A stretch of 64,000 bases of DNA from Lunularia cruciata (taxonomy: Eukaryota > Streptophyta > Marchantiopsida > Lunulariales > Lunulariaceae): the NCBI GenBank assembly GCA_948567375.1, contig CAOYZS010000005.1:558001-622000 (forward strand), read 5' to 3'. The first letter of the stretch is position 1. Each line of letters opens with the position of its first letter. The position numbers were made by a program, and so were the translations under genes. A model generated the notes under the pieces. That model ran no database searches, was not told the DNA's origin, and was given only the letters and a program-made list of their open reading frames with translations. Below are positions 26,401 through 34,912 of this stretch, piece by piece.

Positions 26401-29400
26401 AGGAGATCCGGAGCGCATTAAGTGCATATGAAGTGCAGATGGACTGTAAGCATGATATTGGATATTGGTAGATGAGAGCAGATGCCGTTCTAGGCAGGGG
26501 TGATCCAGAACTCAATAAATGCATATGAAAGGTAACCAAGATATGGTCAATACGAGAAGAGTGATGAATACTTAAAGTAGAATGCAGCGAATGTAACCTG
26601 AAGCAAAGGCATAATAGCAACATATCAAGAACAACATATATTCAGATATGAGAGCAGAAGCCATTCTTCAAACGGCTTCAGCTCTGCGATCCATATCTCA
26701 TTCCGTGCAAATGGTGTGCATATGAAATGTAAACATGATATGTGCGAATCAAGATGAGCCTAAATAAGGTAAAGAATTTAACAGATTACATGCGAGGTTA
26801 ATCACAAACGAAATATCATTATATCCTGATCAACAGTAGAGAACAGATATACACAGCGCTAAGTAAAGCATGTAGTGAAGTAAAAAAGTTGTAATTGAAG
26901 ACCCACAAGTCAAAACTAAACCATTCAAGAGAACTGAGATTGACAGACTGTACAGAACACATATAAGGGAACCATGAAGCAAAACAACAACTCATGAGTG
27001 AAAACTCTAAAACTCTGCTTGAAACTCATTGCGTGCATATATCTTTATATATTCAGACATGAGAACAGAAGCCGTTTGAAGAACAGGGGTTCCGGAACTC
27101 ATTGCGTGCAAATGGTGTGCATATGAAACATGATAACAGATATTGGAGTTAAGAGGACAGAAGCCGCTCGAAGTTCGGGGGATCCAGAACTCATTAAATG
27201 CAAATGAAATGGTAATAAAATGAAAGCAGAACTGACTAAAAAACATGCGCAAAGTAGTTGAAATCTAGATCATAAAAAGCATGCATTGTCAAGTAACGAT
27301 CATATATAACTACATGTAGAATAACCGTGCACCAATGTGTACTGAGGAAACAAAGAATCATCTCATATCAAGAAATCTCGAAATAAGCGTATGTGAAACA
27401 GTTGAAAACCAAACTGAATGAATGGAGAACTAATTGATTGAAACCAAACCCGGGATTTCAGGTCTAGAAAAGTTCAGTGGAAATCCTTCTCAGAACGATG
27501 TCCACTGTAAACGTGATATGTGCAAATCGAGATGAGAGATGAACCTAAATGAGGTAAAGAATTTAAAATATTAAATGCGAGGTTAAGCTCAAACGAAATA
27601 TCACTAGATCTTGATCAACAGTACAGAACAGATATACATCAGCGCTAAGTAAAGCATGTAGTGAAATAAACAAGCTGTAATTGAAGACCATCGAAAGTCA
27701 AAATTAAATCTATCAAGAGAACTGAAATTGTCAGACTGTACAATACACATGTATACGAACCATGAAGCAAAACAACAAATGTGAGTTGGAGTGAAGGGGA
27801 AGTGAGTGGATGGTCTCTAGGCTGAGAAGGAGAGAGGTGTCAAAGGACTGGATATAGAGAAATGAGGACAGTAGCCGTTCAGTGAACGGGGGATCCAAAC
27901 TCACTGAGTGCAAATGCGATGCAACATATGTAAAATATACCTGATAATGAACATGTGCTCGATTTAGAGCATAAATAATCATAACCTGGAAGCGAACTAA
28001 TAGCCACACTTACATCTAATAGCATATAACCAAGTGGCAAGCCTCGAGTAAATGGAAACAGGGCACCCTAATATATGGAGATCTAGCATCATCAAAAGAA
28101 ACTATCCGGAAAAGAAAACTTATGTAAATGTAACGTAGAAACAATCAGAAAGCAATGCCTATATCCAAGATACATGCTCTGAAGAAGCGAAACCGGAGCA
28201 CACTCATAAGTAGAGGAACAGAACCAACAGGAACAATGGCAGACAGAGGCAAACAGGAGTCGAGAGTCAAGTAGAAGGCTGGAAATCTCAAGTCAAGGAA
28301 GATCTGAGACACAGAAATCGACAGTTGTGGAAAATGAAGGTGTCAGATGCGGGAGTATGATATCGTTCAGAGTTTAGGGTTTAGGGTCGTGAAATCGTCT
28401 AAGGACTGGATATAGAAAAATGATGACAGAAGCCGTCCGATGATCCAGAACTCATTGAATAGACATCAACAGTCGTGGAAAATAAAGGTGTCAGGAGTGA
28501 GAATGAAATCGTTCAGAGTTTAGGGTTTAGGGGCATGCAGTCGTCTAAAGACTGGATGTAGAGAAAATGAAGACAGAAGCCATTCGACGATCCAGAACTC
28601 ATTGAATGCAAATGCTATGCACAATATGTAATGTAAACAAGATAAAGAACATCTGGTCGAATAAGGACTGGATAGAGTATATCACCACAAGCGCTATGGA
28701 CATTTCAGTCCGGAGACACTAAACAAACAGAGGGAAGCAGAAGGTGGCCATAGTAAACCTCCACTACAACACATGCGACTTCAGCAGCGCCGAAGTAACT
28801 GAGCAAGTGTCAGTACCTCTGGTACATAGTTCCTGCTCGAAAACTCAAGAGTGCCGAGGCAACCCCGGTTGCTTCAAACAGGGCAAGGGAAAAACTGTAA
28901 CGTATGAAGCTTAAAAATCACAAAGGGCAAGTAATGACTGCAATGCAAATAAATGAACTACCAAAGGAAGAACATGAAACCTTGAGCAGGAGAAGGTAAG
29001 GGACTCGAGACATACCTGGTTAAAGCCTGAAAAGAAACAGATGTTAGTATCAAAAGCAAGTAAAAACTAGCAGAACTACTCGATGATGCAAACAAATGCA
29101 GAAGGTGGTAAATTAACTGAGTGAAATCACCAAAGTAAATAATAAGGAGCTGAGTCAGAAGGCCCGGAAAGGAGCAAGTCGTTTGACACGCAAAGAAGAC
29201 AGTAGGGAGTTCGTCCAAAGACACAGGGAAAGAGCAGGTCATTTGCCACAGAAACGGGGGTGAAAGTTCAGGTCAAGCAGCGGAAGCAGCAACCAAATGT
29301 GGAACTAAAACAATAATCCAAAGACGGGGAAGGGAATAAGTAGGGGGGGAAGGGGGAAGGGGGTTTTAGAGAGGAGTGCTATGGGATGTAGAGGTTATCA

Positions 29401-32400
29401 AAAAGGAATAGCATCCAACAGATGAGAAATTCCTCATCAACAGCCATGAATTTGAGGTGTTTACACCTTCTCAAGTCTGGGGAGTAAGAGGATCTTGTCT
29501 TGCATAATGTTTGCACCTTCTCAAGTAAAACGGCCCGGAACTCCAGAAGAGTTGTCCAAGATCCAGCTAGAGTCCACGATCAGCCCCACACGGAAGGATT
29601 CATTCCTCCAGAGGTCGTTTGCAGAAGGTGGCAGTGCCTTGAAGAAGGAGCTTAGCCAGCGAGAAAGTTCAGATAAGGAAGTAGAGTATCCTGCAGCAAT
29701 GCACCTAGGAACAACGGGAGACTTATGGAATTTCCAAGCACAGCAGAAGGAGGGGAGTTTCTCGGAATCCTCGGAAGTGCGAAATCCCTGAGAGGTATTC
29801 AAACTGTGGTGAGAAAGTAAGAGCTGGGTTTGAGGAATCAGTGAGTGTTTATAGGTAGCTGAAGGAGAATGAAGCTCGTTGAGTAAAGTTTGAATGTAAA
29901 ATTGTCTACAAATGAATACAAAATTGTTAGGTACTTGTCCATATAAGTAATAATGAAATGGGACTTGAAATGAGCAAGAAGTTTTCTATCATGAGGGGAA
30001 GGAAAATCGGATCTACAGAATTGAAATCGTTCGAAATGGGAGGGAGATTGAGTAAAAGTTTAACTTTTTGTAGAAGGGTGACTTTCCATTGGTCAAAAAT
30101 ACCGTTGGTACCCAGTATAGCTTCATAAGAAAGAGCAAAGTTGCAAATGCAAGTTTGAATAGCAATGAAAGTAGAGGGGGGAGAGGTGGGGGAAATACAA
30201 AACTTGGTTCCTCTGGAGAAGGGAAGTGGTATGTTGGAGGAAGGTAAAATCTGAAGCGGAGCTGTAATGGATGTTGTGGCTGCAGAGACATGTCAAGATA
30301 GGGTGACGAGAGCAAAGCGAAAGAGGACAGGATATATAGGTATATGAGAGCAGAAGCCGTTCTGGGAACGGGTTATCCAGAACTCATAAAATGCAAATGC
30401 TCGGTAAGGAAGATGTACATGATTCACAATGCTAGAATAGTGATAAATCCATATGGTAGAATGCATCGAATGTAACCTGAAGCAAAGGCATAATTGAAAC
30501 AAATTGAGAGTAACATATGGCTAACGGACTAGTAAACAGCGTGAAATCAAGAGCATCTATGCACATGACTGTGAGAAATAGAAAACGTTATGCAATAGAC
30601 CGCCAGTAAGCAGTGCATGAAAGATAAAAATGAAAAACGTGGGCTGGAGTCGGGTAGGAACACTGTAGACGAGAGGTCAACCAGTAATCAGGCAAAGAGC
30701 CAAGGAATAATTAATAGGGAGGGAATCAGCTGGGGAATGGAGGAGTGGAACAATGCAAGAGCTATTGAATGGTGTGGCTGCAGAATTCTGATCGCAACAA
30801 GTGCAATGGATGCTTGAGTCCTGAGACACTAAAGAGGAGAGGGAGGCAGAAGGCGGCCATAGTAAACCTCCACGAAAACACATGCGACTTCATCAGTGCC
30901 TCACGCAGTGCTGAAGTAGCTGAGCAAGTGTCAGTACCCCTTGAGCAAGTGTCAGTACCCCTCGTACTGAGTTTCTGCTCAAAAACTCATAAGTGCCAAG
31001 GCACTGAATGACGCTAAACAACTGAAGGAAGCAGAAGGTAGCCATAGTACACCTCCACGAAGCACATACAACGTCATCAGTGCCTCGTGCAGTGCCGAAG
31101 TAGCTGAGCAAATGTTCAGTACCCCACATACCGAGTTTCTGCTTTGAAACTCATGAGTGAGCATTTAAGTCCGAGTTATAGAGCATTTAAGTCCGAGTTG
31201 TGTTAGCAGTAGCAGCAGTGACCATGGCAACAAGAATAACACCTAGACCCCCAAGAGTCCCGGAATAAGGACTGGAATTCATCCCGGGATGCGATATTCA
31301 GCATTAGGCAATCAACAGATATACGAAGAAGTAAATATGAAAGGGAAGGAGGACACTGAGTGCGCTAGTCTACATATTTGAGAAATAGAATACACAACCC
31401 CATTGTAAGCAACCCAGTTCCATACCCACGTCTGACCGGGACTGACTCTGACTCGGACACATTGAGGTAACCTTGTAAAGATTCGTCGTAGGTATCATTT
31501 ACATGGAGAGGTAAGCTTGCATAAATCTGCGTGCCAGGGTTAGCATGATGTTTCCGATGCATAAGTACCGGTATCGTATAGATAGTGGGAGCAAAGTGTA
31601 ACCTTGAGAGGGAAAACATGACGTGAGGACTAGATGAAGATCTTATGAATTACAATCTTAAGAAGTTAGTGCATAGGACAGTAACTGCCCGAGTCTCCAA
31701 TATTATGAGACAACCCCGAGCGAGTGTAGGAAGACTGGGATTAACCCCAGCATGCTCTATGTCAGCATGAGTCCGTCAGCATGAGTCCGTCAGCACTACA
31801 AAACACAACTAGGAAGAAGCAGCCTTCCATACGTCTGTACGAACACCCACGACTTCATCAGTACCCTTCGGGGTGCCAAGATAGCTGGATGCCATGCCAA
31901 TATCTCCCGTTTCGAGTTTCTGTTCTTTTGCTCATGAGTGCCGAGGCCAAATGCTAGCCTACATAGTGCAGTGACCAGCGATCTCTTTCAAACAGAGAGA
32001 CGACTAAAGAAGAAAGGAGCATAGTATCCGAAACTGGAATAGAATTTCGAGCCATGCCTCAAGTCAGCATGAGGCCCTCAGTACAAAGCTCAACGGAACT
32101 AGCCAGACTTTCTTATGAGTCCGCACGTAATCACCATGAACTTCATCAGTGCCGATGTAGCTACTTTAGACTCAATAGTTATCGTGCCGATTACCTATCG
32201 TGCTCCAGAGAATCCTAGGATAAACTAGCAACCTTCAAACGCATGCGTCGACCAGCAAGGATCCGTTTACAGCAAGACATTTGTAATAATTTCACAGCAT
32301 CGAGTTCACGTTTAATGAAGACCTACAGACCTTGAACGCAACACTTCTTTTGTCACACACAACTTTTTAGGAACAGGTCTCATTTGTATCAACTCAAACA

Positions 32401-33388
32401 ATATCAGACGGTAAAATAAGATGCACTAAAGCGAGAACTCCCACAAGTACAACCTGGACGGAGTCCAAGAATGTACCTTCACAAAAACGGATCGGTTTGT
32501 TAATTTGTAATCATTCTTGTGATCAACTTTATCAAAGTTGCCGGTCTATGATCTCTTACAACCAGCGCATATGCGGGACCAGAGCGCCTAAGGATCTCGA
32601 GAGGTTCAGAACCGTCCAATATGTAAAATCCACGAAAAGTGGGCGACAAAAGGGTTGAGATAAGCCAAATAAGAAGAAACAGACTCGTTGAGGATGCATT
32701 CTCAGACATGCTCAATTTATGTTCACGGAAGAGACCCGGTAGCCAAGTAGCTAGCATGGTTGTGACTTCAATCCTGACGTCAAGTACAATGAGTGAGACA
32801 AGTACCTCATCCACTTGTTCGCGTGTATGTCATAGCAATGCACATCCGCCGTAGCTCCTGCCAACCCTGCAGTTCCACTCGGGCTTATGACGTAATTTGC
32901 TCGCACATTGACAATTCCTCATAGAAATAAATAGATCGTAATAAAGCACATTAGAGAGCGATACGAGGTCTAATGACCAGCAAATTTTCAGGATAGACAA
33001 TGTTTTGCAGATATGCAATACATCATAGCAAAAGTATAAATCAAACTTGGATCTCAGGAGCCTCACTGATGCCTGCGCCAGACGAAGCTGGGGGTCCGGC
33101 AGCGTGAGAATTGCCCTCGAGAGCAGTGGCACCACCAAAAAGTATAAGCCGAGGTCCGATAAACCCAGGGGAACCTTCATCTCCCACTGCTGCTACTGCT
33201 GTCAATGTGTGTCCACATCGTGGACCAGGTCCGTCCTCCTTTTTCTCAATAATTGCATTTACAACACGGTAGCTAGGTGCTGGCCTGGGCCCTGGAATCG
33301 ACTGTGGTGGTTGCTGGTGTTGTTGTGGGTGCGGCAGCGGGCCATGCTGATGTTCAGCTTCACCCCCCATCCCTGCATCCACTTCCAT
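5296..33388 (-). CDS. BSL: BSL-type Kelch-repeat Ser/Thr protein phosphatase, 13 exons, 3' part outside window
   Basis: This is the only clear host gene. BSL proteins (BSU1, BSL1-3 in Arabidopsis) are phosphatases acting in brassinosteroid and stomatal signalling; in Arabidopsis, BSU1 dephosphorylates the GSK3-like kinase BIN2. The joined exons give 630 codons. Residues 1-45 are a His/Pro/Gln-rich leader, about 46-405 are Kelch repeats, 406-573 an Ala/Ser-rich linker, and 574-630 the conserved BSL block containing LSIDQFENEGRRV and ARRLLDRQMS. The phosphatase signatures GDxHG and GDxVDRG do not occur in the window. They should follow exon 13 beyond position 1, since the phosphatase part is roughly 385 aa in family members. 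All 12 introns have GT-AG borders and compatible phases. Introns 2, 7, 10, 12 and 13 are swollen by repeats; the other eight are 119-435 bp. Only the far 3' side is unknown, so the gene may be intact or cut off there. Confidence 0.95.
5636..6750 (+). repeat. Modules B and A in BSL intron 12
   Basis: Intron 12 is 1,352 bp. It holds two module B copies (about 5,640-5,695 and 5,735-5,785), a linker with TATCCTGATGAACATTACGG near 6,268, and one module A from GGACTGGATAGA (about 6,514) to about 6,745. The same linker is found near 26,830 and 27,610 in intron 2. The intron is thus mostly this repeat family. Confidence 0.8.
6819..7083 (-). CDS. BSL: BSL exon 12 (linker)
   Basis: Residues 485-573 contain SAVKGVELLVKASAAEAEAI, a likely helix conserved in BSL proteins, then SLERDRGAEASSSGKS and a Ser/Thr/Pro-rich stretch, and end with MGVRLHHRA. 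The acceptor is TTACAG|T. The donor GCA|GTTATG is a weak match to the splice consensus. It is supported because exon 13 then reads AVVVAAES, as in Arabidopsis. Confidence 0.92.
7203..7485 (-). CDS. BSL: BSL exon 11 (Kelch end and linker)
   Basis: Residues 391-485 start with VLLDDLLVAEDLAAAETT, which closes the Kelch propeller. An Ala/Ser/Thr-rich linker follows, with the conserved MGSPVAAPIHGD and DISTENAFALG. The acceptor is TTCACAG|GG and the donor CATCG|GTGAGT, phase 2. The linker is less conserved in the family, and here it has an alanine run near residues 412-420. Confidence 0.95.
10335..10460 (+). repeat. Local tandem duplication of module B hairpin
   Basis: The core CAGAAGCCGTTCTGGGAACG is present twice within about 65 bp, with a partial third start just upstream (GAACAGAAGCCGTTCCC). 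The two copies differ only slightly after AGAACTCA, so the duplication is recent compared with other copies. The repeat point lies exactly at the hairpin. Confidence 0.85.
11470..11700 (-). mobile_element. Penelope-like element fragment (leader module plus coding end)
   Basis: From 11,470 to 11,555 lies a roughly 85-bp module (GAATTCAGAAGTCAAGTAGG near its start) also present at about 3,640-3,735 and 21,620-21,700. At 11,560 it joins directly to the PLE coding-end sequence with CTCGAACTGGAGCTCCCCGC. The body of the reverse transcriptase is absent. It is a short internal-deletion remnant, in the same orientation as the other PLE pieces. Confidence 0.65.
12237..12416 (-). CDS. BSL: BSL exon 10 (last Kelch repeats)
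   Basis: Residues 331-391 contain VLDTAAGVWCDRKSVV, SPRTGRYSADAAGG and ELTRRCRHAAAAVGD, ending at DLIFMYGGLRGG with the last clear Kelch glycine pair (386-387). The acceptor is AACCAG|TG and the donor GGAG|GTGAGA, phase 1. The following intron is about 4.8 kb and contains modules A and B. Confidence 0.95.
12562..12643 (-). CDS. BSL: BSL exon 9
   Basis: Residues 304-331, VFVNARLHVSGGALGGGR then MVEDASSVA, carry the next Kelch double glycine at 314-315. The acceptor is CAACAG|GTG and the donor GCAG|GTTAGA, phase 1. The neighbouring introns are 154 and 145 bp. Confidence 0.95.
12798..12899 (-). CDS. BSL: BSL exon 8
   Basis: Residues 270-303, PLASAYGLAKHRDGRWEW then AIAPGVSPSPRYQHAA, are one of the best conserved BSL stretches. 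The exon is 102 nt, phase 0 at both ends, between TATCAG and GCG|GTAAGT. It is isolated from exon 7 by the 10.8-kb repeat-filled intron but joins in frame. Confidence 0.95.
16758..17665 (-). mobile_element. Penelope-like element fragment, reverse transcriptase core
   Basis: A second PLE copy carries the reverse transcriptase middle: motif A as FDFTSLYTKIHLD, motif B as GIPMGTSCAVFVAN, and the post-catalytic CDYLDCIITQDD. It differs from the copy at 1.9-3.4 kb at many positions, so the two are separate old insertions or an old duplication. It is bounded by module A on its left and tail repeat on its right, and is broken in several places. Confidence 0.68.
18430..18860 (-). mobile_element. Penelope-like element fragment, coding end with flanking module B
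   Basis: The segment carries the thumb-like SECVRYRLICNSK and the following ISEHCPLHMIQK, then CTCGAACTAGAGCTCCCCGC. It is joined to GTTCTGACCAGTGACTAAAT of module B near 18,470. The same order is seen at 1,600-1,900, which confirms module B as the sequence flanking the coding end. Confidence 0.65.
23659..23728 (-). CDS. BSL: BSL exon 7
   Basis: Residues 246-269 read YATASARSDGLLLLCGGRDA plus SSV, with the Kelch double glycine at 262-263. The acceptor is CTCCAG|G, the donor GTG|GTATCT, phase 0. The intron that follows is about 10.8 kb, the largest seen here, and holds PLE fragments and arrays of modules A and B. Confidence 0.93.
23937..24036 (-). CDS. BSL: BSL exon 6
   Basis: Residues 213-246 read KRPLADVWALDTAAKPYEW then RKLEPEGDGPPPC, almost the same as Arabidopsis BSL2. 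This is the outer strand of Kelch repeat 3 and the start of repeat 4. The acceptor is CTTTCAG|GA and the donor TGCAT|GTACTT, phase 2. The codon for Met246 is split by the intron. Confidence 0.94.
24472..24566 (-). CDS. BSL: BSL exon 5 (third Kelch repeat, altered glycine pair)
   Basis: Residues 181-213 contain VVVQGPGPGPRYGHVM and LLSISGNDG. In Arabidopsis BSL proteins the last motif reads IGGNDG, the Kelch glycine pair; here the first glycine is serine (Ser209). The exon lies between GAGCAG and a GATG|GTAAGC donor and ends in phase 1. A small residue is kept, so the fold is probably kept, but the change is unusual for this position. Confidence 0.94.
24819..24898 (-). CDS. BSL: BSL exon 4
   Basis: Residues 155-181 begin with the Kelch double glycine GGIGPAGLSTDDLHVLDL and end in RPRWHR. 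The acceptor is CATCAG|GG and the donor CACAG|GTATGC, phase 2. The Trp of RPRWHR is the conserved Kelch aromatic residue. The flanking introns are short (126 and 252 bp) and look repeat-free. Confidence 0.95.
25025..25103 (-). CDS. BSL: BSL exon 3
   Basis: The exon starts after TTTTAG with the single base that completes Arg128. It continues LTPVGDPPSPRAAHAATAVG and ends in MVVIQ at a CAG|GTGGG donor, phase 0. PPSPRAAH is the second Kelch repeat turn. The double glycine of this repeat is split from the exon by the next intron. Confidence 0.94.
28330..28600 (+). repeat. Roughly 144-bp tandem duplication with (TTTAGGG)2 stretches
   Basis: Two head-to-tail copies each contain GTTCAGAG followed by two units of the plant telomere repeat TTTAGGG (28,373-28,386 and 28,519-28,532), then GGACTGGATAT-like sequence and a short module B. 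In both, the telomere-like stretch precedes the module boundary motif. Two units can arise by chance, but here they sit at the same place in a repeated element. Confidence 0.75.
29385..30270 (-). mobile_element. Penelope-like element fragment, N-terminal half of reverse transcriptase
   Basis: This copy in BSL intron 2 contains the N-terminal half: GFRTSEDSEKLPSFCCAWKF, GYSTSLSELSRWLSSFFKAL and the FRVGLIVDSSWILD block. These match residues 139-220 of the open stretch at 1,888-3,450, followed upstream by the same leader. Its catalytic core is missing. It is an old fragment. Confidence 0.68.
32806..32866 (-). CDS. BSL: BSL exon 2
   Basis: This 61-nt exon encodes residues 108-128, RLAGATADVHCYDIHANKWM, which is the strand after the first Kelch glycine pair with its conserved Tyr and Trp. 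The acceptor is CTGCAG|GG, the donor ATGAG|GTACTT, ending in phase 2. Intron 1 is 200 bp. The next intron is about 7.7 kb and full of repeats. No long open frame marks this exon; it was found by its conserved peptide. Confidence 0.92.
33067..33388 (-). CDS. BSL: BSL exon 1 (start codon, leader, first Kelch repeat)
   Basis: The ATG at 33,388 is the first Met after an in-frame stop just upstream, and has G at +4. Residues 1-45 are a variable His/Pro/Gln-rich leader, as in other BSL2/3-type proteins. Residues 46-90 hold the family block EKKEDGPGPRCGHTLTAV and the first Kelch double glycine in LILFGGATALEG (G85, G86). The donor is taken at TCA|GTGAGG, not the later CAA|GTTTGA. Only the former lets exon 2 read on as GIRLAGATADVHCYD, the conserved sequence. 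The exon is 322 nt and ends in phase 1. Confidence 0.93.
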
Positions 33389-34860
33389 AGACCCAAACAG
33401 TCCAAATTCTCAATCTCTAAAACGGTGATGTGCATCATGTACAAGCCAACGTCTCCATCACGCTCTTTACCTATATTGCCTTAAGACCGAGACCGTTGGT
33501 TTCAGTGTCTCCTGCTATGTACGCAGGACCGGAGAATGTAAGCACATTTTGTCCTGGTAAACTATGCAATACCCGTGATGCCATCTCCTAATTCCGCTTT
33601 TGATTTAAACTACTCGATGTGTGAGACAATATCATTTGCTCTCGGATTCCTCATTCTCCCTAGACGACGCAGATTACAACCCAACAACGTTTGAGGTCAT
33701 TGGATCATAACATTTAGCACAAATAGGGGCTCTGCCCTTTGGTCTTGATGCACGATACCCCACCCAGTGCGCCTCAAATGCTCGGATGCTCGCTCTTCCA
33801 ACCGGGACGTAATAAATTCGAGGGTTCGAGATCTATGAGGAAAGATGTGTGTCAGCTCTCTTCTGCCCAAGGAGGTTGCACCACGCCCACCGCGGCCCAC
33901 CCCGCCCTGTCCTTGGAGAATTGGTCATGAGAATATTGCTTTCATGGAGAAACTTGGCTTTCCTTGTAATAGAAACTCAAGATGGGTGTTCCGACTATTT
34001 GTTAGGAGTTTTGCGTATGGCAGGATGGGTTTTCCCTCAAAACTGCTTCCAGGCGGGAAGAGGACATACGTGGACAATCTAAGTAAACTCTCAGTTCGGC
34101 GGGACGGAAAGCCTCTAGGGCAAGCTTTGCAACATACATGCATGCTCCTATTCGTCCCCACAAATTTCCCAACGTTTATATTTCCATTTGTCTTTGCAAC
34201 ATCGACTCATAAGCCAAAATTCCTTCTCAACATAATGCATTATTTCCAAATCCAAGATCCTTAAAATACTTCGAACATGACTTCCGAGAGGCCGCTTTTG
34301 ACTTATACTCCATTAAATTTCTGTGTATGATTTGGCAACTTATCACGTTGAAGGTTTTCGGATAAGTCACATAAGTTTAGTCTATGTAGCTTAGACTCAT
34401 ATAAGTCTCTTTGTTGAACATTTGCACAGTTATAAAAGAATTGAGGTAAAAGTACGTCACAATGGCCGATGATAACATGTATTTGGTTACGAATGGGAAA
34501 TGAATCCAGTATATACTCCAACGGTATGAGGAGATAAAGGAATGGTTGAGATGAAGCAAAATTTATCATCGAGGACATTATATCTCACATCAATAATTTG
34601 ACATCGGGTTTCCAAAATTTGACATGGAAGCCAAATTGATGGGGTCTTCTATCCCTCTTGTTATCCTACGCGAGTCGCCCTTTGCCTCCGGGTCTCTATC
34701 CACCGAAGAGTGGTCGTTAACAGCAGCAAAGGCGTCTCAGAAATTATTCGCTCTAACAATTTGGCAGACTTTGCAGAACTGGTATATGTTTTGTTCACAT
34801 CACAAATTTAACCTCCGGCTCCCTATCTATGAAGTACTACTTGCTATTGCGTAAGAAAAA
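33389..34860. other. 5' flank of the BSL gene, no gene recognised
   Basis: The promoter and 5' untranslated region of BSL must lie here, on the minus strand. The part up to about 34,200 is richer in G and C (for example CCACCGCGGCCCACCCCGCC near 33,887) than the AT-rich part beyond. I see no convincing TATA box or transcription start, and the open frames show no recognisable motif. It is also free of modules A and B, which stop at the gene's introns. Confidence 0.5.
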
Positions 34861-34912
34861 TATTAAAATGATACGTGGTTCTAAAAAATTTGTGTAAGAT
34901 TGCTTTTGTAAT

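Larger units (their letters stand above)
25330..32200 (+). repeat. Modules A and B in BSL intron 2
   Basis: Module B copies lie near 25,710, 25,985, 26,375, 26,470, 26,650, 27,060, 27,160, 27,860, 28,425, 28,565 and 30,340. Module A copies lie near 25,531-25,700 (diverged), 28,668-28,880, 30,779-31,005, 31,008-31,160, 31,741-31,960 and 32,054-32,185 (the last two strongly diverged). The copies nearest exon 2 are the oldest-looking. A PLE fragment lies at 29,385-30,270. Confidence 0.8.
25104..32805 (-). other. BSL intron 2, about 7.7 kb
   Basis: Bounded by exon 2 donor GTACTT and exon 3 acceptor TTTTAG. Apart from the repeat modules and the PLE fragment listed separately, the stretches 31,165-31,740 and 32,190-32,805 have no recognisable coding or repeat content. 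Confidence 0.85.

Noticed and set aside
32500-32814. 104-aa minus-strand frame overlapping BSL exon 2 region
   Set aside because: It reads a different frame from the conserved exon peptide, and most of it lies within intron 2.
138-32854. Many open frames of 60-150 codons in the repeat-filled introns
   Set aside because: They change frame between copies of the same repeat, are rich in Leu/Ser/Phe or Arg/Lys as expected from base bias, and show no conserved motif.
33697-34264. Second host gene in the GC-richer flank of BSL
   Set aside because: Competing frames on both strands, no recognisable domain and no supported splice borders. It more likely belongs to the BSL promoter or 5' untranslated region.
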